Positions 49,041-57,955 of a stretch of DNA of 64,000 nucleotides are shown here, one piece after another. Under the pieces are notes generated by a model, which was given only the letters and a program-made list of their open reading frames with translations, made no database searches and was not told the DNA's origin. The position numbers and the translations under genes were made by a program. Source of the stretch: Flavobacterium nackdongense. Its GTDB lineage: Bacteria; Bacteroidota; Bacteroidia; Flavobacteriales; Flavobacteriaceae. The stretch is from NCBI RefSeq assembly GCF_004355225.1, contig NZ_CP037933.1:1798001-1862000 (forward strand), read 5' to 3'. Positions within the stretch are counted from its first letter, which is position 1. Each line of letters begins with the position of its first letter.

Positions 49041-49661
49041 TTAAAACTCGCTATTATTCTTGAAAACTTCTTGATTGACCTCATCGATATAGCTTAACAC
49101 TTCTTCTTTTCCAGTTGATTCAGTGGCTGAAGTGACAAAATATTGTGGCATTTCGGCCCAATTGTTGGCAAACATTTTCTTTTTATAAGCTGCAATATGC
49201 GAATCTATTTTTGTCTTGCTAATTTTGTCCGCTTTGGTAAAAATAATACAAAACGGAATCTCGCTTTCGCCCATATAGGCCATAAATTCAATGTCAATAT
49301 TTTGAGCTTCGTGACGAATGTCAATTAGTACAAAAGCACAAACGAGTTGCTCTCTGGTTTCAAAATAATCGGTGATAAACTGCTGAAAAACAGATTTAGT
49401 CTTCTTCGAAACTTTGGCATAACCGTAGCCTGGCAAATCGACCAAGAACCAATTGTTATTGATTTTGAAATGATTTATTAACTGAGTTTTCCCGGGTCTT
49501 CCCGATGTTTTGGCCAAATTTTTATGATTGGTCAACATATTGATTAATGAAGATTTCCCAACATTCGAACGGCCAATAAAAGCATATTCTGGCAAAAAGT
49601 CTTTTGGACATTTATCCACTTGAGAATTGCTTACGATAAATTCGGCGGTATTAATTTTCAT
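49041..49661 (-). CDS. ysxC: Ribosome biogenesis GTP-binding protein YsxC/EngB
   Basis: 206 residues. TrmE-Era-type GTPase: G1 GRSNVGKSSLI, G2 TSGRPGKTQLINH, G3 VDLPGYGYAKV, G4 FTKADKIS and G5 TSATES. It assists 50S maturation and is essential in many bacteria. Its first codons overlap the HepT-like gene by 11 bp, so it is probably translated from the same message as the toxin-antitoxin pair. It converges with the large T9SS gene. Confidence 0.94.
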   Translation of the reverse strand: MKINTAEFIVSNSQVDKCPKDFLPEYAFIGRSNVGKSSLINMLTNHKNLAKTSGRPGKTQLINHFKINNNWFLVDLPGYGYAKVSKKTKSVFQQFITDYFETREQLVCAFVLIDIRHEAQNIDIEFMAYMGESEIPFCIIFTKADKISKTKIDSHIAAYKKKMFANNWAEMPQYFVTSATESTGKEEVLSYIDEVNQEVFKNNSEF

Positions 49662-49992
49662 CTAATAGTGTTTTTGCTTCAATTAGTAACAGAGGGATAT
49701 CTTTATTGATTATTTTCCAAATTAAAATATCATCCACAGCGTCATAGGCATGAATTACGTTGTTTCTTAAATCAACAATTATTCGCGAATATGAAATTGA
49801 AATATTTGGGTTTGTTTTCAAGAGTTTCGACATGGCTTCGCCAATAATTTCAATTTCTCTTTCTACAGCTCTTCTCTTGGTTTTATTTGACAAATATTCT
49901 TCGAGAATCCTTCTGCCTTCCGGGTGTTCGTCTATTGAATTTATGGATTCAACAATATCAAGAAGCAGTTTCTTTTCCTCCCGTGTTGTCAT
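49651..49992 (-). CDS. HepT-like HEPN toxin (DUF86 family)
   Basis: 113 residues, all-helical HEPN domain. The RX4HXY ribonuclease motif of HepT toxins is present as RNNVIHAY near residue 75. The N-terminus overlaps the end of the nucleotidyltransferase gene by 4 bp (ATGA) and the C-terminus overlaps ysxC by 11 bp. In the HepT/MntA (type VII) systems described, the partner AMPylates the motif Tyr to silence the toxin. Such pairs may also have other roles. Confidence 0.82.
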   Translation of the reverse strand: MTTREEKKLLLDIVESINSIDEHPEGRRILEEYLSNKTKRRAVEREIEIIGEAMSKLLKTNPNISISYSRIIVDLRNNVIHAYDAVDDILIWKIINKDIPLLLIEAKTLLDEN

Positions 49993-50291
49993 AATAATTG
50001 AATTTTGCTTTCATTGATACTTTCAATGAGGTAAGGATTTCGTAAAGTTTTTTCTGCCACTAAATCAACCTGTGTCTTCAATAAAGCTTGTAATTCTTCC
50101 AAGAGACTGAAATAATTATTAGCATACGTTTCATAATCCAAGTCTTCAGAAAAGCTATACAAGAAATCAACATCACTATTCTCATTGAATTTATTGGTTG
50201 CCGCGCTGCCAAACAAGAACACCCTTTCTGCACCATATTTGGTGAACACGTTTTTAATTTGAGGTAGTTTAGTTTCTATTTGTTTTTCCAT
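49989..50291 (-). CDS. MntA-like minimal nucleotidyltransferase antitoxin
   Basis: 100 residues from ATG 50291 (MEKQIETKLPQ); the longer frame from 50360 overlaps the hydrolase and is unlikely. It has the MNT motif GSX10DXD exactly: GSAATNKFNENSDVD, followed by a third strand (QVDLVAEKTL) with the last Asp. This is the set needed to AMPylate HepT. The partner overlaps by 4 bp. It lies 35 bp after the hydrolase gene, so all four genes of this strand may form one operon. Confidence 0.83.
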   Translation of the reverse strand: MEKQIETKLPQIKNVFTKYGAERVFLFGSAATNKFNENSDVDFLYSFSEDLDYETYANNYFSLLEELQALLKTQVDLVAEKTLRNPYLIESINESKIQLL

Positions 50292-50326
50292 TTTGACAAC
50301 TTGTTTAAAAAATTCGGCAAATTCCT

Positions 50327-51100
50327 TTAGTGTGCCTTCAAGTGAGTATGCGTCAACCAATCTTCAAGCAAGCGATTGAACTCGTCTGGGTGTTCCATCA
50401 TCGCTGCATGACCACATTTTTCTATCCAATACAAAGTAGCATTGGGCAATAATTCACTAAACTCTTCGGCAACCGACGGAGGCGTAACCCTGTCATTTCT
50501 ACCCCAAATCAAGCATGTTTGCACGTGCATTTTGGGTAAATCTTTCGCCATATTATGCCGAATGGCACTTTTAGCAATCGTCAGTGTTTTTATCAATTTT
50601 ATTCTATCGTTTACCGAAGCATAGACTTCATCAACGAGTTCTTTGGTGGCTATTTTTGGGTCATAAAAAACATCTTCTGCTTTCTTTTTGATGTATTCAT
50701 AATCCCCTCGTTTGGGATAACTATCTCCCATTGCACTTTCGTAAAGCCCTGAACTCCCTGTCAATACAAGTCCAGCCACTTTTTCTGGATACATTTTTGT
50801 GTGATACAAGGCAATATGTCCTCCCAATGAATTTCCCAATAAAATCACTCTATCAAAGCCCTTGTACGTAATAAAATCCTTTACATATTTTGCAAACGCT
50901 TTTACATTCGTTTTCAAAATACTCTGTGTGTAAATAGGCAAATTCGGAATTATAACTTTATACCCTTTTTCGGAAAAATAACTGGCAACAGCATCAAAAT
51001 TACTCAAACCTCCCATTAAACCATGTAAGACAACAATCGGAGTTCCTTCTCCAGCCTCATAAAAGCTGTACCTGCCTTCTTTCTTAAAGTATTTTTCCAT
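50327..51100 (-). CDS. Alpha/beta hydrolase
   Basis: 257 residues, alpha/beta-hydrolase fold. The oxyanion turn is VVLHGLMGGLSNF, the nucleophile elbow LLGNSLGGHIALY (Ser near 98), the acid is in LIWGRNDRVTPP (Asp near 202) and the His in EKCGHAAMMEHPD (about 232). Substrate unknown; esters or C-C bonds are possible. The first gene of the run hydrolase-mntA-hepT-ysxC on the minus strand, divergent from mraZ. Confidence 0.85.
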   Translation of the reverse strand: MEKYFKKEGRYSFYEAGEGTPIVVLHGLMGGLSNFDAVASYFSEKGYKVIIPNLPIYTQSILKTNVKAFAKYVKDFITYKGFDRVILLGNSLGGHIALYHTKMYPEKVAGLVLTGSSGLYESAMGDSYPKRGDYEYIKKKAEDVFYDPKIATKELVDEVYASVNDRIKLIKTLTIAKSAIRHNMAKDLPKMHVQTCLIWGRNDRVTPPSVAEEFSELLPNATLYWIEKCGHAAMMEHPDEFNRLLEDWLTHTHLKAH

Positions 51101-51387
51101 ACGTTTTATAGCGAATTTTCAATTGAGGCAAAGATAGGTTTTATAACTTAAAAATAAATCTTGGAGCAAAATTTTATATATTTTAATCCAAACCGCCACC
51201 GAAAGTAAAAAATCGACAAAGTCTACAGCTATTTGGCATCAAAAAAAAATACGTTCTACCTCCTTTGAAAAGTATTTTTAAGATTCATTTTCCTACTGAA
51301 TTCATCTAGAATTTAACCCTTCGCAATCACCCACTCTAAATTAGCTAACGTTCTGATTGACTAAAAACTAAGCATTCTTTTGTAAAA
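51101..51387. other. Upstream part of the 379-bp gap between the hydrolase and mraZ
   Basis: AT-rich DNA without an open reading frame or a clear structure. The mraZ control elements begin at 51388. Confidence 0.5.
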
Positions 51388-51452
51388 GTGGTAAAACTTA
51401 TTAACAAAGTGGTATATTGTGGTAAATTGTGGTAAATATTTTTATATTTTTG
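51388..51452 (+). promoter_or_regulatory. mraZ promoter with MraZ-type operator repeats
   Basis: GTGGTA occurs at 51388, 51409, 51419 and 51429: three copies at 10-bp spacing and a fourth 21 bp upstream (two helix turns). E. coli MraZ binds TGGGN direct repeats with 10-bp spacing in front of its own operon, so these repeats are likely MraZ sites. A perfect TATTTTTG -7 box (51445-51452) begins 10 bp after the last repeat; the repeats occupy the -33 region. Confidence 0.75.
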
Positions 51453-51479
51453 CTCTACATCTTTTAAAGAATTTTTAAC

Positions 51480-51950
51480 TTGATTTCAATTGTAGGAACA
51501 TACGAATGTAAAGTCGATGCCAAAGGAAGGCTACTAATGCCCGCCCCTTTGAAAAAGCAATTGGCTTCCTCGCTTCAAAACGGATTTGTTTTGAAACGCT
51601 CTGTGTTTCAACCTTGTTTGGAATTGTATCCGATGGAAGAATGGGATTTGATGATGCAAAAAATAAACACCCTTAACCGTTTCGTCAAAAAAAATAACGA
51701 TTTCATTCGCCGATTTACCGCTGGAGTAAAAATTGTTGAAATCGATGCTTTAGGACGATTGTTGGTGCCTAAAGATTTGGTGAGTTTCGCCAGTATTTCT
51801 AAGGAAGTAGTCTTCTCATCGGCAGTGAATATTGTTGAGATTTGGGATAAAGATTTATACGAAAAATCAATTAGTGGTGAAGATGTAGATTTTGCAGATT
51901 TAGCCGAAGATGTAATGGGTAATTCAAACGACGACCATGGAATATCATAA
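51480..51950 (+). CDS. mraZ: Transcriptional regulator MraZ
   Basis: 156 residues. Two AbrB-like half-domains: GTYECKVDAKGRLLMPAPLKKQL near the N-terminus and VEIDALGRLLVPKDLVSFA in the second half. It starts with TTG at 51480 because no ATG lies upstream of the conserved GTYECK block. It forms ring oligomers that bind repeats upstream of the dcw cluster and represses it; such repeats are at 51388-51434. It overlaps rsmH by 14 bp. Confidence 0.93.
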   Translation: MISIVGTYECKVDAKGRLLMPAPLKKQLASSLQNGFVLKRSVFQPCLELYPMEEWDLMMQKINTLNRFVKKNNDFIRRFTAGVKIVEIDALGRLLVPKDLVSFASISKEVVFSSAVNIVEIWDKDLYEKSISGEDVDFADLAEDVMGNSNDDHGIS

Positions 51951-52833
51951 TCCTGTTTTGCTACATCCTACTGTCGACGGCCTGAATATCAAGCCGGACG
52001 GTGTTTATATTGACGTAACTTTTGGTGGCGGCGGACATTCACGAGAAATTTTGAATCGCTTGGGCCCCAACGGAAAATTGTTTGCTTTTGATCAAGATGA
52101 AGATGCTTTGGCCAATGCTTTGCCCGACGAAAGATTTACGCTCATCAATGAAAATTTTAGATTCATAAAACGGTTTTTACGGTTTTACGGGGTGAAAGGT
52201 GTCGATGGAATTTTGGCTGATTTAGGGGTTTCCTCCCACCAATTTGATGTGGCAGAAAGAGGGTTTTCAACTCGTTTTGACGCCGATTTAGATATGCGAA
52301 TGAGTCAAAAAAACGATTTGAACGCTTTCAGAGTAGTCAATGAATATGATGACGCCAATTTGCGAAGAGTGTTTTGGGATTACGGCGAATTGAAAATTGC
52401 TCCTGCATTGGCGCGAACAATCATCGAAGCACGAGAATACCAGCCCATCAACACCACTGAAGAATTGAAAGCGATTTTAGCAAAATATTTACCCGAAAAA
52501 GTACGAAATAAAGTCTTGGCCCAAATTTATCAATCCATCCGAATTGAGGTCAATCAAGAAATGGATGTTTTGAAAGAATTTTTAGAACAATCATTAGAAA
52601 TTTTAAATCCCGGCGGAAGGCTCAGCGTGATTTCTTACCACTCCTTAGAGGATCGATTGGTCAAGCGATACATCAAAAACGGAATGTTTGAAGGCGAACC
52701 AGAACGCGATTTTTTTGGCAATTTTTCAGTTCCTTTTAAAATCATTGAAAAACTGATTGTTCCAGATAATGCAGAAATAAAGTTGAACAATAGAGCGCGA
52801 AGTGCCAAATTAAGAATAGCTGAAAAAAAATGA
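51937..52833 (+). CDS. rsmH: 16S rRNA (cytosine1402-N4)-methyltransferase
   Basis: 298 residues. Starts EYHNPVLLHPTVDGL; motif I is YIDVTFGGGGHSREIL, then FAFDQDEDAL, GILADLGVSSHQFDV and the C-terminal ISYHSLEDRLVKRYIK. It methylates N4 of C1402 in the decoding centre. Second gene of the dcw cluster; its stop overlaps the ftsL start (ATGA). Confidence 0.95.
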   Translation: MEYHNPVLLHPTVDGLNIKPDGVYIDVTFGGGGHSREILNRLGPNGKLFAFDQDEDALANALPDERFTLINENFRFIKRFLRFYGVKGVDGILADLGVSSHQFDVAERGFSTRFDADLDMRMSQKNDLNAFRVVNEYDDANLRRVFWDYGELKIAPALARTIIEAREYQPINTTEELKAILAKYLPEKVRNKVLAQIYQSIRIEVNQEMDVLKEFLEQSLEILNPGGRLSVISYHSLEDRLVKRYIKNGMFEGEPERDFFGNFSVPFKIIEKLIVPDNAEIKLNNRARSAKLRIAEKK

Positions 52834-53180
52834 AAAACGGAGTGTACGGCATACTAAAAGCACGCCTACTCATCAATGATGATGCGATAAAAAGCTGGCG
52901 GTTTATTGTTTTTCTTATTGCGTTGGCCATTATTATGATAGCCAACACCCAGCGTTTTGAACAAAAAATATTTAAGATCGCCGAGCTCAGCAATCAAGTA
53001 AAAGAGTTGCGCTCCGAATTTGTGGATCGGCGTTCCGAACTAATGAAATTGAAAATGGAATCGACCGTATCAGAAAAAATGGTAGAAAGAAAAGTATTTC
53101 CATCGACAGTTCCACCAACCAAAATAAAAGTCAAAAAAGCAGTAGAAGATAAAAATTTCTTTCAGAAATTATGGCAGTAG
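52830..53180 (+). CDS. ftsL: FtsL-like division protein
   Basis: 116 residues with a single membrane helix (FIVFLIALAIIMIANTQRF, about 27-45) followed by a heptad-like coiled coil (KIAELSNQVKELRSEFVDRR). Short bitopic proteins with this layout between rsmH and ftsI are FtsL, which recruits FtsW-FtsI with FtsB and FtsQ. Its last codons overlap ftsI by 10 bp and contain AVEDKN, repeated at the FtsI N-terminus through an 18-bp direct duplication. Confidence 0.82.
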   Translation: MKNGVYGILKARLLINDDAIKSWRFIVFLIALAIIMIANTQRFEQKIFKIAELSNQVKELRSEFVDRRSELMKLKMESTVSEKMVERKVFPSTVPPTKIKVKKAVEDKNFFQKLWQ

Positions 53181-55177
53181 AAGATAAAAATATTTCATAC
53201 CGAATTTATCTGGTAGCGTTCGTCATCTTTATGATGGCTATTGCTATTGCCATAAAATTGACCAATATTCAATGGGTCGAAGGCGACTATTACAGAAAAT
53301 TAGCCAAAGATCGAACTGTTAAAAATTTTGTCATTCCTGCCAATAAGGGCAATATATATTCTGCCGATGGAAGCCTTTTAGCCACTTCCATACCAAATTA
53401 CGAAATCCGATTTGACGCGGTGGCTCCAAAAACGGAAGCCTTCGAAAAAAACATCAGACCATTAGCCGATTCTTTGTCGGTTCTTCTGAACAAACCAAGC
53501 AGTTTCTACCAGAATGAATTGCGAAAAGCGAGAGCCAATAAAAACAGATATTATTTAATAGCTCGCGATTTGAGTTATACCGAGTTTGTAAAAATCAAAG
53601 GTTTTCCTTTATTCAAATTAGGAGCTTACAAAGGCGGAATCATTATAGAACAAGAGACCATCAGAGAACATCCCATTGGTGAAATTGCAGAAAGAACCAT
53701 TGGATACGAAAGAAAAAATCCCGATGGAAGTCCAGATGGTAAAGGTATTGAATGGGCATACCGAAAATATCTTGATGGAAAAGACGGTAAAGTATTAAAA
53801 CAAAAAATAGCGAAAGGGCAATGGAAACCGATAGGCGACGCAAACGAGGTGGACCCACAGGACGGTTATGACGTGCTATCGACCATCGATGTGTACATTC
53901 AAGACATTGCACATCACGCCTTGCTAAAACAATTGGAACTGTACCAAGCAGACCACGGTTGCACTGTGGTGATGGAAACGAAAACGGGAAAGATAAAGGC
54001 GATTTCTAATTTAGGAAGGGATAAAAATGGTGCGTATTATGAAACGACAAACTACGCCTACGCTGAATCTCACGAACCGGGTTCCACCTTCAAACTAGTG
54101 GATTTAATGATTCTATTAGAAGACAAAAAAATTGATACTAGCGCTGTTTTCAATACGTATGGCGGCGTTATTAAATATTCCGGTAAATCGGTTAGAGATT
54201 CACACGAGGGTGGTTATGGCAAAATTTCCTTAGCGCGAGGTTTTGAAGTTTCGTCGAATACGGTAATGGTTCAAGCAGTATACAATAATTACAAAAACAA
54301 CCCTTCGGAATTTGTCAATCACATCAATGCCATTGGATTGAACAAAAAATTAGGCTTGGAATTCAAAGGCGAAGGCGCCCCGTTTATACCTCAACCTACC
54401 GACAAAAATTGGTCTAATCTTTCACTTCCTTGGATGGCTTTTGGCTACGGAGTTTCGGTTACCCCTTTGCAAACCCTTACTTTTTATAATGCCGTAGCGA
54501 ATAATGGCAAAATGGTCAAACCACAAATTGTTTCTGAAGTGAAACAATGGGACAAAACCATCAAAAAATACAATACTGTGGTGATGAACCCCAAAATTTG
54601 CTCGAAGGAAACTATAAAAAAAGTGAAAGCAGTTTTGGCGAATGTGGTTAAAAAAGGTACAGGAAAAGCACTCTACTCGAAAGATTTTTCGATGGCTGGA
54701 AAAACAGGTACCGCTCAGGTAAATTACGCCAAAAACGGTGGTTCTGAAAAATATTACGCTTCATCATTCGTAGGCTATTTCCCGGCAGACAATCCCAAGT
54801 ATTCTTGTATTGTGGTAGTTCACAAACCGAGCACAGTAAACAACAATTATTATGGAGCTGATGTCGCAGGACCCGTATTCAAGAGAATAGCACAAAAGAT
54901 TTTCACCGATGCTCCTTCAACCAATGAAATCAAAAACATCGACAGAAAAATTTTAAAACAAGAGAAAGATTACGACGCCTATTTTGCCCAAACCCAAAAA
55001 GAGACGAAGTCAACAATACCCAATGTAAAAGGAATGGCAGGAATGGACGCCGTAGCCTTATTTGGAAATCTTGGATTAAAAGTAAAAATTATAGGCATTG
55101 GAAAGGTGAAAAAACAATCGATCCAAGCCGGAGAACCATTAGATAAAAATGCAACAATAATACTAGAATTATCGTGA
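53171..55177 (+). CDS. ftsI: Division-specific penicillin-binding protein FtsI (PBP3), PASTA-containing
   Basis: 668 residues. One N-terminal helix (about 8-30), a PBP dimer domain, then the transpeptidase with SXXK in HEPGSTFKLVD (Ser about 310), SXN in VSSNTVM and KTG in AGKTGTAQV. A C-terminal PASTA domain (about 612-668; IPNVKGMAGMDAVALFGNLG) follows. It cross-links septal peptidoglycan. It overlaps murE by 4 bp (GTGA). Confidence 0.94.
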   Translation: MAVEDKNISYRIYLVAFVIFMMAIAIAIKLTNIQWVEGDYYRKLAKDRTVKNFVIPANKGNIYSADGSLLATSIPNYEIRFDAVAPKTEAFEKNIRPLADSLSVLLNKPSSFYQNELRKARANKNRYYLIARDLSYTEFVKIKGFPLFKLGAYKGGIIIEQETIREHPIGEIAERTIGYERKNPDGSPDGKGIEWAYRKYLDGKDGKVLKQKIAKGQWKPIGDANEVDPQDGYDVLSTIDVYIQDIAHHALLKQLELYQADHGCTVVMETKTGKIKAISNLGRDKNGAYYETTNYAYAESHEPGSTFKLVDLMILLEDKKIDTSAVFNTYGGVIKYSGKSVRDSHEGGYGKISLARGFEVSSNTVMVQAVYNNYKNNPSEFVNHINAIGLNKKLGLEFKGEGAPFIPQPTDKNWSNLSLPWMAFGYGVSVTPLQTLTFYNAVANNGKMVKPQIVSEVKQWDKTIKKYNTVVMNPKICSKETIKKVKAVLANVVKKGTGKALYSKDFSMAGKTGTAQVNYAKNGGSEKYYASSFVGYFPADNPKYSCIVVVHKPSTVNNNYYGADVAGPVFKRIAQKIFTDAPSTNEIKNIDRKILKQEKDYDAYFAQTQKETKSTIPNVKGMAGMDAVALFGNLGLKVKIIGIGKVKKQSIQAGEPLDKNATIILELS

Positions 55178-56637
55178 TAATTTTAAAAGACATACTATAC
55201 AAAGTCGCTATCGAATCGGTCAAAGGTTCGACAGATATCGCTATTCATACCATAGACTTTGACTCCAGAAAAATTGCTAAAAACGATGTATTTGTAGCCA
55301 TCAGAGGCACGATTTCGAACGGTCACGATTTTATTGAAACTGCAATTACAAATGGTGCAATTGCGGTCGTTTGCGATACTTTGCCTGAAAATTTACAAAC
55401 TGGAATTACCTACATACAAGTCAAAGACACCAATACAGCAATGGCTTTTATGGCTGCTAATTTCTACAATAATCCATCTGAAAAGCTGAAACTTGTTGGA
55501 ATTACCGGCACAAACGGAAAAACTACTATTGCATCCCTATTGTTTCAATTGTTTCAAAAAGCAGGTTTCAAAGTGGGATTATTGTCCACAGTTAAAATAA
55601 TTGTCGACCAAATTGAATACAAAGCGACCCACACCACACCCGATTCGTTAACCATCAATTACTATTTGAATGAAATGGTTGCCGCAGGAGTTGAATTTTG
55701 TTTTATGGAAGTAAGTTCCCACGGAATTCATCAAAAAAGAACCGAAGCCTTACATTTTGTAGGAGGAATATTTACCAACTTATCGCACGATCATTTAGAC
55801 TACCATCCAACATTTGCCGAATATCGCGATGTGAAAAAATCATTTTTTGATCATTTGCCAAAAACCGCTTTTGCACTATCAAATATTGATGATAAAAATG
55901 GGCAAGTGATGTTGCAAAATACTTCGGCCAAAAAATTGACTTATGCGCTAAAATCATACGCAGATTTTAAAGCACAAATCCTCGAAAACCAACTTTCAGG
56001 TTTACTCTTGAAAATAAATGGCAATGAAGTTTGGGTAAAACTCATAGGTACTTTCAATGCTTATAATCTCTTAGCCATTTATGCCACTGCAATCCAATTA
56101 GGAATGGAAAACCTCGAGGTTCTTCGACTGCTATCTGATTTAGAAAGCGTTTCGGGTCGTTTTCAATTCATTGTTTCTTCGACCAATATTACAGCGATTG
56201 TAGATTATGCTCATACCCCAGACGCGCTGGAAAATGTATTGAAAACCATCAATGACATTAGAACAAAAAACGAACAATTGATTACTGTGGTGGGTTGTGG
56301 CGGAAACAGAGACAAAGCCAAACGACCTATAATGGCGGGCATTGCCACTGAACTTAGCGATAAAGTGGTATTAACATCCGACAATCCTCGTAATGAAGAC
56401 CCGGAAGCAATTATCCAGGAAATGGAACAAGGAGTAGCCCCGCAGCATTTTAAGAAATCACTTTCGATAACCGATAGAAAGCAAGCTATAAAAACCGCTT
56501 GTCAATTGGCACAGCCCAATGATATTATTCTAATTGCAGGAAAAGGCCACGAAACCTATCAGGAAATACAAGGGGTGCGACACGACTTTGACGATATGAA
56601 AACCGTAACTGAATTACTAAACCAACTCAATAAATAG
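55174..56637 (+). CDS. murE: UDP-MurNAc-L-Ala-D-Glu:2,6-diaminopimelate ligase
   Basis: 487 residues, GTG start at 55174. The ATP site is [14 protein letters not shown] (about residue 110), with [14 protein letters not shown] further on. The amino acid selectivity motif reads [11 protein letters not shown], which is the DNPR signature for meso-diaminopimelate. So the peptidoglycan is probably meso-DAP type. It adds the third residue of the stem peptide. Confidence 0.95.
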   Translation: MIILKDILYKVAIESVKGSTDIAIHTIDFDSRKIAKNDVFVAIRGTISNGHDFIETAITNGAIAVVCDTLPENLQTGITYIQVKDTNTAMAFMAANFYNNPSEKLKLVGITGTNGKTTIASLLFQLFQKAGFKVGLLSTVKIIVDQIEYKATHTTPDSLTINYYLNEMVAAGVEFCFMEVSSHGIHQKRTEALHFVGGIFTNLSHDHLDYHPTFAEYRDVKKSFFDHLPKTAFALSNIDDKNGQVMLQNTSAKKLTYALKSYADFKAQILENQLSGLLLKINGNEVWVKLIGTFNAYNLLAIYATAIQLGMENLEVLRLLSDLESVSGRFQFIVSSTNITAIVDYAHTPDALENVLKTINDIRTKNEQLITVVGCGGNRDKAKRPIMAGIATELSDKVVLTSDNPRNEDPEAIIQEMEQGVAPQHFKKSLSITDRKQAIKTACQLAQPNDIILIAGKGHETYQEIQGVRHDFDDMKTVTELLNQLNK

Positions 56638-56641
56638 AAAT

Positions 56642-57871
56642 ATGTTATACTACTTATTTGAATATTTAGACAAAATAATGGACGTTCCTGGAGCAGGAGT
56701 ATTCCAATATATCACATTCAGATCGGCTTTAGCCTTTATGCTTTCCTTACTGCTGTCCACAATTTACGGAAAACGAGTGGTGACATTTTTAAGAAAACAA
56801 CAAATTGGCGAAACAGTACGCGAACTAGGTCTTGAAGGACAAAATGAAAAAAAAGGAACACCGACAATGGGTGGATTGATCATCATTTTTGCCACATTAA
56901 TTCCTGTTTTTCTATTTGCAAAGCTTCAAAACATTTATATCGTCCTACTTATTGTAACGACCTTATGGATGGGAACGATTGGTTTTATCGATGACTACAT
57001 CAAAGTATTCAAAAAAGACAAAGAAGGTTTAAAAGGAATCTTCAAAGTTTTTGGGCAAGTAGGCTTGGGTCTGATCGTGGGTTCGGTATTGTATTTCAAT
57101 CCAATTGTAACCATACGAACGGATACAGCTTCTAGCGACATCTTCAAAACGAACACAGAAAATGTTATCAAACAAGCTCCTATTTACGAAAAATCGACAG
57201 CCACCACCATTCCATTTGTGAAAAATCACGAATTCGATTATGCGGAATTATTGGCTTGGACAGGCGAAGGTTACGAAAACTGGGCGTGGCTAATCTTTAT
57301 TCCGATGGTAATTTTTATCATCACTGCAGTTTCAAACGGAGCCAATCTCACGGATGGAATTGATGGTCTAGCAGCGGGAACTTCGGCAGTATCGGTTCTG
57401 GCTTTAGGAATATTCACTTTTGTGTCTGGAAACATCATATTTTCGAACTACTTGAACATTATGTACATTCCCTATTCGGGAGAAATGACGGTATTTATCT
57501 CCGCTTTTGTTGGTGCTTTAATTGGTTTTTTATGGTACAACTCCTACCCCGCGACGGTATTTATGGGCGACACCGGAAGTTTGACCATCGGTGGTGTCAT
57601 TGCAGTTTTGGCCATAGCTGTGCGTAAAGAGTTGCTTATCCCCTTTTTCTGCGGAATATTTTTAGCCGAAAATTTCTCTGTGGTTTTGCAAGTGGCTTAT
57701 TTCAAATACACTAAAAAACGATTTGGCGAAGGCCGTAGAATATTTTTAATGTCGCCGTTGCATCATCATTACCAAAAGAAAGGCTATCACGAAAGTAAAA
57801 TTGTAACCCGTTTTTGGATTGTGGCCATTATGTTAGCCATTTTATCCATCGTCACATTAAAATTGAGATAG
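56642..57871 (+). CDS. mraY: Phospho-MurNAc-pentapeptide transferase
   Basis: 409 residues, longer than the usual 360. About ten membrane helices, with [39 protein letters not shown] and the HHH-like LHHHYQKKG that mark MraY. An extra segment of roughly 50 residues (about 150-205, with [14 protein letters not shown]) lies in a periplasmic loop and is usual in Bacteroidota. It makes lipid I. A degenerate C-rich repeat follows its stop (57872-57900). Confidence 0.94.
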   Translation: MLYYLFEYLDKIMDVPGAGVFQYITFRSALAFMLSLLLSTIYGKRVVTFLRKQQIGETVRELGLEGQNEKKGTPTMGGLIIIFATLIPVFLFAKLQNIYIVLLIVTTLWMGTIGFIDDYIKVFKKDKEGLKGIFKVFGQVGLGLIVGSVLYFNPIVTIRTDTASSDIFKTNTENVIKQAPIYEKSTATTIPFVKNHEFDYAELLAWTGEGYENWAWLIFIPMVIFIITAVSNGANLTDGIDGLAAGTSAVSVLALGIFTFVSGNIIFSNYLNIMYIPYSGEMTVFISAFVGALIGFLWYNSYPATVFMGDTGSLTIGGVIAVLAIAVRKELLIPFFCGIFLAENFSVVLQVAYFKYTKKRFGEGRRIFLMSPLHHHYQKKGYHESKIVTRFWIVAIMLAILSIVTLKLR

Positions 57872-57955
57872 AAGCCCTCTAACTCCCGAATTGGGTAGTT
57901 AGAATAGAATAAAATTTGACAATTTTTGAAAATTGCCAAATATAAATAATAGAAA

